A stretch of DNA of 64,000 nt from Lachnospiraceae bacterium (GCA_028694115.1 JAQUUB010000013.1:1-64000), one strand, 5' to 3'. Shown: positions 1 through 9,233, counted from the stretch's first letter. Translations and numbers: made by a program. Notes: generated by a model not told the origin, from the letters alone.

Positions 1-12
1 TTTTTTACTTGA

Positions 13-200
13 TTTCATTAATTATTTGTGCCGAAAGGCACGACGAAGGAGAGCATGCCGCATCGGCATGTTTGAAAGTGTGAAAAGATATACTAACGCA
101 TGAAAGAACCATGCTAAGTATATCTAAGTTTCACACAGGAAGAAGTCGCAAGCGCCTTCTTCTCATTGATTATTTGTGCCGCAAGGAGCGGCATGTTTGG
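13..200. repeat. Structured repeat element, about one and a half tandem units
   Basis: A string of strong inverted repeats. GTGCC/GGCAC (28-41) closes a GAAA tetraloop. CATGCCG/CGGCATG is at 54-70. A long hairpin at 78-136 pairs GTGTGAAA with TTTCACAC, AGATATACT with AGTATATCT and GCATG with CATGC around a 7-base loop. GAAGAAG/CTTCTTC is at 139-162 and TGCCGC/GCGGCA at 177-193. The phrase ATTATTTGTGCCG starts both at 21 and at 170, giving a unit of about 149 bases. The same ordered parts recur at 38179-38336. The element ends just before the ribosome binding site of the hydrolase gene at 219, so it would form much of that gene's leader. No coding function is proposed. Confidence 0.85.
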
Positions 201-218
201 AGGCAGATGGGAGTAAGA

Positions 219-851
219 ATGGATAATATAAAAATTGATTGTATGGTGTTAGGAAGTGTTCAGACAAATTGCTTTTTCTTATATAAAGAAGATAAAAAAG
301 AAGCAATTGTTTTTGATCCGGCAGACTATGGAAAAGAAATTTTAGATAAATTACAGACTAAGGGTATTACACCAGTAGCCATCTGTTTAACACATGGTCA
401 TTTTGATCATATTTTAGGTGTTGCAAAACTAAAACAGCTGGCACATATTGAAATTTACGCAAATGAAGATGAAAAAGAATTATTGGGAAATGAATCTTTA
501 AATTGCTCTGATCAGGTAGGTAGATTATGTACCGTTACTCCAGATCATCTTTTAAAAGATGGAGAGACTTTTACCATTACAGGGATTACCCTACAGATGA
601 TTGCTACACCTGGTCATACGAGTGGCAGCTGCTGTTATTATTGTAAGGAAGCAGGAATTTTAATCAGTGGAGATACTTTATTTGAAGGATCGGTAGGAAG
701 AACAGATTTACCTACGGGTAGTATGAGTGCAATTACACGTTCGATTAAAGACAAATTATTTCAATTACCAGATGACACCGTCGTTTATCCAGGACATGGG
801 GATAGTACAACGATTGGAGACGAGAAAAAATATAATCCTTATTTGGCATAA
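219..851 (+). CDS. MBL-fold metallo-hydrolase (glyoxalase II-like, YqgX type)
   Basis: A 210-residue cytoplasmic metallo-beta-lactamase-fold hydrolase of the type annotated as hydroxyacylglutathione hydrolase-like. The metal ligands are visible: THGHFDH (HxHxDH) near residue 60, GHTSGS near 130, SGDTLF near 155 and YPGHGD near 195. The length matches the short YqgX-type family. Reading in frame can extend upstream to 111, but that adds 36 residues encoded by the structured repeat. The ATG at 219 follows GGGAG by five bases and gives the normal family start. It is 20 bases ahead of hemZ and probably shares its transcript. The true substrate of this subfamily is not known, since many bacteria carrying it lack glutathione. 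Confidence 0.9.
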   Translation: MDNIKIDCMVLGSVQTNCFFLYKEDKKEAIVFDPADYGKEILDKLQTKGITPVAICLTHGHFDHILGVAKLKQLAHIEIYANEDEKELLGNESLNCSDQVGRLCTVTPDHLLKDGETFTITGITLQMIATPGHTSGSCCYYCKEAGILISGDTLFEGSVGRTDLPTGSMSAITRSIKDKLFQLPDDTVVYPGHGDSTTIGDEKKYNPYLA

Positions 852-871
852 GGGTATGCAGAAAGGATTTT

Positions 872-2320
872 ATGATACAGGTTATTATAAATAAAGCGCA
901 GTACGAATATGATATTCATTCCTTAGTAAAGGCTTTTTATCCAAATGAGGATGTAAAAATAAAAATGACAGAAATGTCAGAAGATAATCCAGTTACTCTG
1001 GAAATCGAATATTTAGAAAACGAGATCATATTTACCTGGAATGAATCAGGTAAACAGCCAATCAGGGAATCTACTGAGGTTAATTACGAAGATAAACCTG
1101 AAACAAAGAACCGTTTAAAACGTTTACTTTATGAGTCATTTGTAAAAGTTACTGGAAGGGAATTACCTTGGGGAGACTTGACGGGAATTCGTCCTACCAA
1201 AATTCCAATGACCATGTTGATGAATGGACAAAGTGAAGAAGCAATTAAATCTTATATGAAAGAAACATATCATGTAAGTGAAGAAAAAGCTTCTCTCAGT
1301 ATAGAGATTGCTAAGCGGGAGAAGGAAATCCTTACTCCCATTCATTATGATAAGGGATATAGTCTCTATATTGGAATTCCCTTTTGCCCAACGACTTGTC
1401 TTTACTGTTCCTTTACTTCTTATCCTATTGTTTCGTGGGAAAAAAGAGTAGGAGAGTATTTGGATGCGCTTGAAAAAGAGATGGAATTTACAAAAGAGAT
1501 TTATAAAGACCGCATTTTGGATACCGTTTATATTGGTGGGGGAACCCCCACTACCCTATCATCAGAACAAATGGATCGATTGCTATCCTCTGTTGAGCGG
1601 ATTTTTGATGTATCAAACTGTAAAGAGTTTACGGTAGAGGCAGGCAGACCAGATAGCATTACTCTGGAGAAACTAGAAGTTATGAAACAACATCGGGTTA
1701 CTCGTATTTCCATTAATCCTCAGACGATGAAGGAAGAGACTTTGAAAATCATTGGAAGACGACATACGGTAGAACAGACCTTAGAAGCATATCAGATGGC
1801 CAGAACGGTTGGGTTTTCAAATATTAATATGGATTTAATTATGGGGCTTCCAGGAGAAACCTTAGAGGATATTATGCATACCCTAGAAGTAATCAAGGAG
1901 CTGAAACCAGATAGTTTAACTGTCCATTCACTTGCACTGAAGCGTGCTTCAGGTCTTAATAAATGGATGGAAGATCATGGACGAGACAGTATAAACAATA
2001 CACCGGAAATGATGAAGCTTACAGAAAAATATGCCAGAGAAATGGGACTTTTACCATATTATCTGTACCGACAGAAGAATATGGCTGGAAATTTTGAAAA
2101 CATAGGCTATGCACAAGAAGGCAAGTTTGGTATCTATAATATTTTGATTATGGAAGAAAAACAGTCAATTGCAGCAGTAGGTGCAGGAACCATTTCGAAA
2201 GTTGTTAAACCAACCGGACAGATAGAAAGGGTAGACAACGTAAAGGATGTTGCATTATACTTAGAAAGATTTGATGAAATGATTCAAAAAAAGAGAAACT
2301 TCTATCAATTATATCAATAA
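872..2320 (+). CDS. hemZ: Coproporphyrinogen dehydrogenase-like radical SAM protein HemZ
   Basis: 482 residues. A roughly 160-residue N-terminal region precedes a radical SAM core with the cluster motif CPTTCLYC (CxxxCxxC), followed by the GGGTPT motif that binds SAM and a HemN-like barrel. This is the HemZ arrangement of Firmicutes, where the protein is annotated as an oxygen-independent coproporphyrinogen III oxidase; HemZ lacks proven activity in many species, so the reaction is inferred. The ATG has GAAAGGA eight bases upstream. It sits between the MBL hydrolase and hisS in a tight same-strand series. The neighbour pair MBL hydrolase-hemZ-hisS-aspS is common in clostridia as far as I recall. 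No other haem pathway gene is in this window. Confidence 0.9.
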   Translation: MIQVIINKAQYEYDIHSLVKAFYPNEDVKIKMTEMSEDNPVTLEIEYLENEIIFTWNESGKQPIRESTEVNYEDKPETKNRLKRLLYESFVKVTGRELPWGDLTGIRPTKIPMTMLMNGQSEEAIKSYMKETYHVSEEKASLSIEIAKREKEILTPIHYDKGYSLYIGIPFCPTTCLYCSFTSYPIVSWEKRVGEYLDALEKEMEFTKEIYKDRILDTVYIGGGTPTTLSSEQMDRLLSSVERIFDVSNCKEFTVEAGRPDSITLEKLEVMKQHRVTRISINPQTMKEETLKIIGRRHTVEQTLEAYQMARTVGFSNINMDLIMGLPGETLEDIMHTLEVIKELKPDSLTVHSLALKRASGLNKWMEDHGRDSINNTPEMMKLTEKYAREMGLLPYYLYRQKNMAGNFENIGYAQEGKFGIYNILIMEEKQSIAAVGAGTISKVVKPTGQIERVDNVKDVALYLERFDEMIQKKRNFYQLYQ

Positions 2321-2333
2321 AGGAGAGTTTACT

Positions 2334-3584
2334 ATGCCGTTAAAGAAAAAACCCGTAACAGGGATGAAAGATATTATGCCAGCAGAAATGCAAATCAGGG
2401 ATTATGTCATAGGACTTGTAAAAGAAACTTATGGGAATTTCGGATTTTCTTCTATTGAGACTCCATGTGTAGAGCATATTGATAATCTGTGCTCAAAACA
2501 GGGCGGAGAAAATGAAAAGTTAATTTTCAAAGTATTAAAAAGAGGAGAAAAATTAAACCTTGAAACGGCTTCTAAGGAAGAAGACCTAGTGGATAGCGGC
2601 TTACGTTATGATTTGACAATACCACTTTCCAGATATTATTCTAATAATGCAAATGATTTAGCTTCTCCTTTTAAGGCTTTACAGATGGGAAATGTGTTCC
2701 GTGCAGATCGTCCGCAAAAGGGACGTTTCCGTCAGTTTATGCAATGTGATATTGATATATTAGGTGATCCTACTTACCTTGCAGAGGTAGAGCTGATATT
2801 AGCAACAACAACCTTGCTTGGAAGATTAGATTTTAAGAATTTCAAAGTTCGAATTAACGATCGTAGATGCTTAAAAGCAATGGCTTCTTTTTGTGGATTC
2901 CCAGAGGAAAACTATGATCTTGTGTTCATTATTTTAGATAAAATGGATAAGATTGGCCTTGAGGGTGTAGAAAAGGAACTTGTTGAAAGTGGGTTTAAGA
3001 GCGAGTCCGTAGCAAAATATTTAGAGCTTTTTAAAGCAGTGACCCCAGATGTGAAAGGAATTCAGTATTTAAAAGAAACATTGGGGGATCATTTAGAAGA
3101 TGGAGCAGCAGAAAACTTAGATTTAATCATTCGTTCTGTTGAGGAAACAAAAATTAGTACCTTCCAAATCACATTTGATCCAACACTTGTAAGAGGGATG
3201 TCCTATTATACAGGTACCATTTTTGAAATAGAAATGGAAGAATTTGGTTCTAGCGTAGCAGGTGGTGGAAGATATGATGAAATGATAGGGAAATTTACAG
3301 GGACGAAAACACCTGCATGTGGTTTTTCTATTGGATTTGAAAGAATCATAACAATCTTGTTAGATCAAGGATTTACAGTACCTCAAAAAGGTGTTGGCAA
3401 AGTATTTTTAATTGAAAAGGGAGTTAGTGCGGAAAAGATTTGTGAAGTAATCAAAGAAGCAACAAAACTACGTAAACAAGGAGAAAAGGTTTTGGTTGCT
3501 CAAATGAACAAAAATAAAAAATTCCAAAAGGAGCAGCTTATGAAAGAGGGCTACGAGGAATTTAAAGATTTTTATAAAGACTAA
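2334..3584 (+). CDS. hisS: Histidine-tRNA ligase
   Basis: 416 residues, the usual size for bacterial HisRS. It attaches histidine to tRNA-His in the cytoplasm. The class II core is recognisable: the start KPVTGMKDIMP, motif 2 FRADRPQKGRFRQF near residue 120, the histidine-specific LVRGMSYYTG block near 285, and motif 3 GGGRYDEM...GFSIGFERI near 315-335. A C-terminal anticodon-binding domain follows. AAAGGAGAG precedes the ATG. It lies 13 bases after hemZ and 27 bases before aspS, the classic hisS-aspS pair. No T-box leader is seen ahead of it, so expression depends on the upstream operon promoter. Confidence 0.97.
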   Translation: MPLKKKPVTGMKDIMPAEMQIRDYVIGLVKETYGNFGFSSIETPCVEHIDNLCSKQGGENEKLIFKVLKRGEKLNLETASKEEDLVDSGLRYDLTIPLSRYYSNNANDLASPFKALQMGNVFRADRPQKGRFRQFMQCDIDILGDPTYLAEVELILATTTLLGRLDFKNFKVRINDRRCLKAMASFCGFPEENYDLVFIILDKMDKIGLEGVEKELVESGFKSESVAKYLELFKAVTPDVKGIQYLKETLGDHLEDGAAENLDLIIRSVEETKISTFQITFDPTLVRGMSYYTGTIFEIEMEEFGSSVAGGGRYDEMIGKFTGTKTPACGFSIGFERIITILLDQGFTVPQKGVGKVFLIEKGVSAEKICEVIKEATKLRKQGEKVLVAQMNKNKKFQKEQLMKEGYEEFKDFYKD

Positions 3585-3611
3585 ATAAGTAAGTAGAGAG
3601 GAAGTAATAAA

Positions 3612-5408
3612 ATGGCAGAGTCAATGAAAGGCTTAAAGAGAACGTGTCGATGTGCAGAGGTAGACAAATCAAATATCGGGAAGGAAGTCATCCTTATGGG
3701 ATGGGTTCAGAAAAGTAGAAACAAGGGTGGTATCATCTTTGTAGACTTACGTGATCGTTCAGGTATTATGCAGGTGATTTTTGAAGAAAGCGACTGCGGA
3801 GTGGAAAACTTTGAAAAAGCAACAAAATTGAGAAGTGAATTTGTTGTTGCTGTTGTAGGAAAAGTAGAAGCACGTTCCGGTGCTGTAAATGAAAATCTTG
3901 CAACTGGCGATATGGAAGTTCGAGCTACGAGTGTTCGTATTTTATCAGAGGCAGAGACTCCTCCATTTCCTATTGAAGCAGATTCTAAAACAAAAGAGGA
4001 ACTCAGATTAAAATATCGTTATTTAGATTTACGTCGTCCGGATTTACAGAAAAATATTATTTTGAGGAGCCAGATTGCAGCAGCAGCAAGAAGCTTTTTA
4101 ACAGAGGAAGGCTTCCTTGAAATTGAAACACCAATTTTGCAGAAGAGTACTCCAGAAGGTGCAAGAGACTATTTAGTACCAAGCCGTGTACATCCAGGTA
4201 CATTTTATGCACTTCCTCAATCACCACAGTTGTTTAAGCAGCTTTTAATGTGCTCTGGTTATGATCGCTATTTCCAAATTGCAAAGTGTTTCCGCGATGA
4301 AGATTTGCGTGCAGACAGACAGCCGGAATTCACACAGATTGATATGGAATTATCTTTCGTTGATGTAGATGATGTAATTGATGTTAATGAACGTTTATTA
4401 AAAAAAGTTTGTAAAGATGCCATCGGGCTAGAAGTGAGTTTACCGATTCCAAGAATGACATGGATAGAGGCAATGAATCGTTTTGGTTCTGATAAGCCTG
4501 ATACCAGATATGGTTTAGAACTTAAGGACGTTTCAGATATTGTAAAGGATTGTGGATTTGCTGTATTTACAGGAGCACTTGATAATGGAGGTTCCGTTCG
4601 TGGAATCAATGCAAAAGGCATGGGAGACATGCCTCGTAAGAAAATAGATGCACTTGTGGAAGAAGCAAAGGGTATGGGAGCAAAAGGCCTCGCTTATCTA
4701 TCCATTAATGAAGATGGTACTTACAAATCATCCTTTGCAAAATTTATGACAGAAGAACAGACAGAAGCACTTGTAAAGGCTATGGATGGAGAGAAGGGCG
4801 ATTTACTATTGTTCGCAGCAGACAGAAATAAGGTGGTATGGGATGTCTTAGGAACTCTCCGTCAGACATTGGCAAAAGCTGCTTCATTAATTGATGATTC
4901 CAAATTTAATTTCTTATGGGTAACAGAATTCCCATTACTTGAGTGGAGCGAAACAGAAAATCGCTTTACTGCAATGCACCATCCATTTACAATGCCAATG
5001 GAAGAGGATTTGCAGTTTATTGATTCAGATCCTGCAAGAGTTCGTGCAAAAGCGTATGATATTGTATTGAATGGTACAGAGCTTGGTGGTGGTAGTGTGA
5101 GAATCTTCCAAAGTGATGTACAAGAGAAAATGTTTGAAGTATTAGGATTTGAAAAAGAAGATGCTTATGAGCGTTTTGGATTTTTACTAAATGCATTTAA
5201 ATATGGTGTTCCACCTCATGCAGGACTTGCATATGGTCTGGACCGCTTAGTGATGCTTTTGGTTAAAGCAGAAAGCATTCGTGAAGTCATTGCATTCCCT
5301 AAGGTAAAAGATGCATCCTGCCTAATGACAAATGCACCAGATGTTGTAGAACAAAAACAGTTAGATGAATTGGAAATTTCTTTGAATTTAAGTAGTAAGG
5401 AAGAATAA
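3612..5408 (+). CDS. aspS: Aspartate-tRNA ligase
   Basis: 598 residues, the length of the bacterial-type enzyme with the inserted GAD domain. The N-terminal OB-fold anticodon-binding domain (about residues 10-115, WVQKSRNKGGIIFVDLRDRSG) is followed by the class II core with RYLDLRRPDLQ, SPQLFKQLLM, FRDEDLRADRQPEFTQ (motif 2) and GLAYGLDRLVMLL (motif 3). It charges tRNA-Asp; whether it also charges tRNA-Asn cannot be decided from sequence alone. It ends the operon: a perfect 12-bp hairpin begins 17 bases after the stop. A good ribosome binding site (GAGAGGAAG) precedes the ATG. Confidence 0.97.
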   Translation: MAESMKGLKRTCRCAEVDKSNIGKEVILMGWVQKSRNKGGIIFVDLRDRSGIMQVIFEESDCGVENFEKATKLRSEFVVAVVGKVEARSGAVNENLATGDMEVRATSVRILSEAETPPFPIEADSKTKEELRLKYRYLDLRRPDLQKNIILRSQIAAAARSFLTEEGFLEIETPILQKSTPEGARDYLVPSRVHPGTFYALPQSPQLFKQLLMCSGYDRYFQIAKCFRDEDLRADRQPEFTQIDMELSFVDVDDVIDVNERLLKKVCKDAIGLEVSLPIPRMTWIEAMNRFGSDKPDTRYGLELKDVSDIVKDCGFAVFTGALDNGGSVRGINAKGMGDMPRKKIDALVEEAKGMGAKGLAYLSINEDGTYKSSFAKFMTEEQTEALVKAMDGEKGDLLLFAADRNKVVWDVLGTLRQTLAKAASLIDDSKFNFLWVTEFPLLEWSETENRFTAMHHPFTMPMEEDLQFIDSDPARVRAKAYDIVLNGTELGGGSVRIFQSDVQEKMFEVLGFEKEDAYERFGFLLNAFKYGVPPHAGLAYGLDRLVMLLVKAESIREVIAFPKVKDASCLMTNAPDVVEQKQLDELEISLNLSSKEE

Positions 5409-5424
5409 TTAGATAAAATGATGA

Positions 5425-5451
5425 ATGGGCACCGTCAGTGACGGTGCCCAT
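5425..5451. terminator. Bidirectional terminator between aspS and the AraC gene
   Basis: Perfect 12-bp inverted repeat ATGGGCACCGTC / GACGGTGCCCAT around the three-base loop AGT. It lacks a long T-run on either side, so termination may be only partial. The stop codon of the minus-strand AraC gene (TCA on this strand, 5435-5437) lies inside the hairpin, so the last residues of that protein are encoded by the stem. Confidence 0.75.
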
Positions 5452-6307
5452 ATTCTGTTGGGGACATTCCTTTGACTTTTCTAAATGCTTTTGAAAAGTA
5501 CAAATTATTTTCAAATCCTACTGATTTTGATATTGCAATAATGGATAAATCGGATTCGCGTAAAAGACTGCAAGCCTGTTTAATACGAAAAGAAGTTAAA
5601 TACTCTTTGGGAGAGGTATTAAGATGCATACGAAAAGAACGAAATAAATGACTTCTACTAACACCAACATAGTCTGCAATTTCTTCAATTGAAATAGGAT
5701 AGGAATAATTTGATAAAATAAAATCAATTGCTTTTTTAACATATTCGGCATAGGAATCTTCGGACTTAATGTCTTTTTCGGAGATACGAATATAATAGGA
5801 GAGAGTAGAATATAGTCGTCCTGTCATCTCTACTGCATTTTCCAAAGAATTTCCTCTTGCATCATAAATACTTAAGAGTAGTTTTTTAATCTCTTCGTCA
5901 GAATTCAATAAATAGTCACCATATCCGGTAGCAGAGCTGGTCTTTTGATTGTGAGCTTTCACAACAGGAGAGTGCTTAGTAAAATCCGTTGAATTTAAAA
6001 TAGTTGCAGCATCTGTCCCCTGAAAGCCAACCCAGTAATATTCCCAGGGATCCTCCTTATCTGCGTAATAGGTTATTTCCATAAAGGGATAGACTAAAAA
6101 GCTATCACCTTTTTGCAATTCATATTTTACATTTCCAATCTCATAAAATCCTTTTCCAGATACAATATGATGAATTAAGAAATGATCACGTATCCCAGGT
6201 CCCCACTGATAACCAGGTTCACATTTCTGAAATCCAACATTATTTACAGATAGAGAAACCATGGTTCTGTCTTCTGATTTAAAATTACTTTTAAATGTAT
6301 TAACCAT
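5435..6307 (-). CDS. AraC-family transcriptional regulator
   Basis: 290 residues. The N-terminal half is a cupin-like sensing domain (GKGFYEIG, YELQKGDSFLVYPF near residues 55-75). The C-terminal 100 residues contain the two helix-turn-helix motifs of AraC proteins (ISIEEIADYVGVSRSHLFRSF and the ISKSVGFENNLYFSKAFRKVKG region). AAGGAG lies just upstream of the ATG. It diverges from galK with a shared 170-base intergenic region, so it is a plausible regulator of galK-galT, perhaps sensing galactose or a galactoside; this link is inferred from position only. The final four residues (GHRH) come from the terminator hairpin, which suggests the original C-terminus ended at the conserved SPTEY block. 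Confidence 0.93.
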   Translation of the reverse strand: MVNTFKSNFKSEDRTMVSLSVNNVGFQKCEPGYQWGPGIRDHFLIHHIVSGKGFYEIGNVKYELQKGDSFLVYPFMEITYYADKEDPWEYYWVGFQGTDAATILNSTDFTKHSPVVKAHNQKTSSATGYGDYLLNSDEEIKKLLLSIYDARGNSLENAVEMTGRLYSTLSYYIRISEKDIKSEDSYAEYVKKAIDFILSNYSYPISIEEIADYVGVSRSHLFRSFRMHLNTSPKEYLTSFRIKQACSLLRESDLSIIAISKSVGFENNLYFSKAFRKVKGMSPTEYGHRH

Positions 6308-6352
6308 AAAGTGCTCCTTACGTTACATATTGATTTAGCGGATACTGTTTTT

Positions 6353-6382
6353 ATTTTACAATAAATAGGACTATTAATGCAA
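6353..6382 (-). promoter_or_regulatory. Probable promoter of the AraC gene
   Basis: On the minus strand TTGCAT (6377-6382) and TAAAAT (6353-6358) are separated by 18 bases, about 45 bases ahead of the AraC start codon. The remainder of the intergenic region to galK is AT-rich; a weak forward pair (TTGACG at 6414-6419, TACACT at 6437-6442, 17 apart) may serve galK. No clear AraC half-site repeat was recognised. Confidence 0.5.
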
Positions 6383-6477
6383 CATTTTTACATAGAGTGG
6401 ACACAATATGATATTGACGAATGGGAAGTATAAACGTACACTTAATAGAAATAGACGAATTGAGAGGTTGTGAATTT

Positions 6478-7644
6478 ATGAAGCAGGAAGTAGTTGAAAA
6501 GTTTAAAGAGATATTTGGAGAAGATGGAGAAATAAGAACTTATTTTGCTCCTGGTCGAGTAAATTTGATTGGAGAGCATACAGATTATAATGGTGGACAT
6601 GTATTTCCATGTGCTTTGACGATAGGAACTTATGCAGCGGTCAGACTTAGAGAAGATCAGAAACTATGTTTCTATTCTATGAACTTTGAGAAAAATGGGA
6701 TGATCGAGAGTTCATTAGATGAGTTAAAACCAGAAGAATCAGCAGGATGGACGAATTATCCAAAGGGAGTTATCTGGTCTTTTCTTAAAAAAGGATATAA
6801 AATTAATAAGGGATTTGACATTGTGATTTATGGAAATATCCCGAATGGTTCAGGTCTATCTTCCTCTGCCTCATTAGAAGTCTTAATTGGATTAATTTTA
6901 AAGGATTTATTTTTAATTGAAGAGATGACCATGATTGATGTCGCATTATTATCTCAATATGCAGAAAATAATTTTAATGGGATGAACTGTGGTATTATGG
7001 ATCAGTTTGCCAGTGCTATGGGGAAAAAGGATCATGCAATTTTCCTTGATACTGCAACACTTAAATATGAATACGCAAATATTGTTTTAAAGGGTGCAAA
7101 GATTGTAATTACAAATAGTAAAATCAAACATGCACTTGTTGATTCGGCTTATAATGAGAGAAGAGAGCAAAGCGAGACTGCGTTAAAGGAACTTCAAGAG
7201 GTGATTGGAATTAATGGATTAGGGGATTTGACAGAAGAGCAATTCGAACAATATCGTTCTTCTATACATGATGAAGTACGTCAAATGAGAGCAAAACATG
7301 CAGTATATGAAAATCAACGTACCATTAAAGCAGTGCAGGCATTAAAAGATGAAAATATAGAGCTCTTTGGAGAACTGATGAATCAATCTCATATTTCTCT
7401 CCGGGATGATTATGAAGTTTCCTGTGATGAAATTGACGTTTTGGTAGAGGAAGCGTGGAAACTTGATGGCGTAATCGGTTCGAGAATTACTGGTGGTGGC
7501 TTTGGAGGCTGTACCGTAAGCATTGTAAAAGATGAGGAAATTTCTTCTTTTCAGGAAAAATTAAGCAAAGCATATAAAGAAAAAGTTGGGATTGACTGTG
7601 AGTTTTATGTGGTAGACATTGGAGATGGTGCAGGCAGACTATAG
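6478..7644 (+). CDS. galK: Galactokinase
   Basis: 388 residues, the normal length. It phosphorylates galactose to galactose 1-phosphate, the first step of the Leloir pathway. The three GHMP kinase motifs are present: the galactokinase signature GRVNLIGEHTDYNGG near residue 25, the ATP loop PNGSGLSSSASLE near 125, and ITGGGFGGCTV near 340. The frame is open back to 6421, but that start has no ribosome binding site. The ATG at 6478 follows GAGAGG and gives the standard family N-terminus. galT follows 18 bases later. The divergent AraC gene may control both. No galE or sugar transporter is in the window. Confidence 0.96.
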   Translation: MKQEVVEKFKEIFGEDGEIRTYFAPGRVNLIGEHTDYNGGHVFPCALTIGTYAAVRLREDQKLCFYSMNFEKNGMIESSLDELKPEESAGWTNYPKGVIWSFLKKGYKINKGFDIVIYGNIPNGSGLSSSASLEVLIGLILKDLFLIEEMTMIDVALLSQYAENNFNGMNCGIMDQFASAMGKKDHAIFLDTATLKYEYANIVLKGAKIVITNSKIKHALVDSAYNERREQSETALKELQEVIGINGLGDLTEEQFEQYRSSIHDEVRQMRAKHAVYENQRTIKAVQALKDENIELFGELMNQSHISLRDDYEVSCDEIDVLVEEAWKLDGVIGSRITGGGFGGCTVSIVKDEEISSFQEKLSKAYKEKVGIDCEFYVVDIGDGAGRL

Positions 7645-7662
7645 ATAGGTGGGAATCATAGT

Positions 7663-9156
7663 ATGATAGATAAAAGTATTAAAAAGCTAGTAACTTATGG
7701 AATGGAATCAGGCTTATTAAAAAAAGACGACAGTGTATATGCTACAAACTTAATATTAGATTTATGTAAAAAAACAGATTACAAAGAACCAGAGGAAGAA
7801 TTTCAAAACGTTAATTTAGAGGAGACGTTAAAAGAAATTCTAGATTATGCTTTTCAAAATAATATCATTACAGATAACACTACGGTTAGCAGAGATTTGT
7901 TTGATACTAGAATTATGAATTGCTTAATGCCAAGACCAAGTGAGGTAATCGATACCTTTTATAAGAAGTATGAGAAATCAAAAAAAGAAGCAACGGACTA
8001 TTTTTATAAGCTGAGTCAGGATTCTGACTATATTAGAAGATATCGAATCGTAAAGGATCAAAAGTGGATAACCAAGACGCCATATGGCAAGCTCGATATT
8101 ACGATTAATTTATCAAAGCCTGAGAAGGATCCAAAAGCAATTGCAGCAGCAAAGAATGCGGTTCAAAGTGATTACCCAAAATGTCTTTTATGTATGGAGA
8201 ATGTAGGTTATGCAGGGCACTTAAATCATCCAGCCAGACAGAATCATAGGGTGATTCCAATTTCTATTTTAGGAACAGAGTGGGGATTCCAATATTCTCC
8301 TTATGTGTACTATAATGAGCATTGCATTGTTTTTAATGGGAAGCATACACCGATGAAGATTGACCGTTCTGCTTTTGAAAAGCTATTTGATTTTATTAAT
8401 CTCTTTCCACATTACAGTATTGGGTCAAATGCGGACCTTCCGATTGTTGGTGGATCGATTTTGAGTCATGACCATTTTCAGGGTGGAAATTATGAATTTC
8501 CAATGGCAAGGGCAGAGTATGTTAAAACTTTTCAAATTCCTAATTTTGAAGATGTTACATGTGGAATCATTTTTTGGCCAATTTCTGTATTGCGTATTCG
8601 TGGTAAGGATTCGGAGCGCCTGATTGATTTAGCAACCCATATTTTGGAAACTTGGAGATCATATACGGATGAAGATGCATTTATTTTTTCTGAAACGGAT
8701 GGAGAAGCACATAATACCATTACGCCTATTGCAAGGAAGCGCGGTGATTTTTTTGAGATGGATTTAGCCCTACGTAATAATATTACTACAGACGAATATC
8801 CGCTGGGAGTTTATCATCCGCACAGGGAACTCCATCATATTAAAAAAGAAAACATTGGCTTAATTGAAGTAATGGGGCTGGCAATCCTACCATCAAGACT
8901 AAAAGAGGAAATGGAATTATTAAAGGATTATATTCTAAATCATAAAAATATTCGTTCTAATAAGGAAATCGAGAAACATGGTGACTGGGTAGATGAATTT
9001 TTGAAGAAATATTCGGTGGTGGATGAAAAAAATATAGATACGATTCTTCAAGATGAAATAGGAATGATATTCATGCAGGTTTTAGAACAGGCAGGTGTTT
9101 ATAAAAATAACCAAAAAGGTCTAAAAAACTTCGAAAAATTTGTTTCTTTCTTATAG
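7663..9156 (+). CDS. galT: UDP-glucose-hexose-1-phosphate uridylyltransferase (Firmicutes type)
   Basis: 497 residues, which is the length of the class II GalT of low-GC Gram-positives rather than the roughly 350 residues of the E. coli type. It transfers UMP from UDP-glucose to galactose 1-phosphate. The active-site histidine block SHDHFQGG is near residue 270, and PSEVIDTFY and the YHPHREL segment are further family features. AGGTGGG precedes the ATG. It forms the second gene of the galKT pair; 77 bases separate it from the hydrogenase-like gene, with no terminator visible. Confidence 0.96.
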   Translation: MIDKSIKKLVTYGMESGLLKKDDSVYATNLILDLCKKTDYKEPEEEFQNVNLEETLKEILDYAFQNNIITDNTTVSRDLFDTRIMNCLMPRPSEVIDTFYKKYEKSKKEATDYFYKLSQDSDYIRRYRIVKDQKWITKTPYGKLDITINLSKPEKDPKAIAAAKNAVQSDYPKCLLCMENVGYAGHLNHPARQNHRVIPISILGTEWGFQYSPYVYYNEHCIVFNGKHTPMKIDRSAFEKLFDFINLFPHYSIGSNADLPIVGGSILSHDHFQGGNYEFPMARAEYVKTFQIPNFEDVTCGIIFWPISVLRIRGKDSERLIDLATHILETWRSYTDEDAFIFSETDGEAHNTITPIARKRGDFFEMDLALRNNITTDEYPLGVYHPHRELHHIKKENIGLIEVMGLAILPSRLKEEMELLKDYILNHKNIRSNKEIEKHGDWVDEFLKKYSVVDEKNIDTILQDEIGMIFMQVLEQAGVYKNNQKGLKNFEKFVSFL

Positions 9157-9233
9157 TTATTGTGATACAATTCGACTTATGAGGGCATAAATTGCTATTT
9201 TCAGACAATGAATTCGTGAAGGAGTATTGTATT

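Noticed and set aside
129..141. TTTCACACAGGAA, identical to the region before lacZ in common cloning vectors
   Set aside because: The match stops after 13 bases and these bases form the right arm of the repeat's long hairpin; the second copy reads TCTCACACAGGAA. It is not vector contamination.
111..218. A 36-residue N-terminal extension of the MBL hydrolase
   Set aside because: It is encoded by the structured repeat, lacks a ribosome site, and the family starts at residue 37.
2321..2333. T-box leader for hisS or aspS
   Set aside because: The gaps before hisS (13 bases) and aspS (27 bases) are too short, and no T-box sequence was seen upstream of the operon.
4268..4630. A 120-codon minus-strand frame inside aspS
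   Set aside because: Shadow of a conserved gene; no start signals or recognisable domain.
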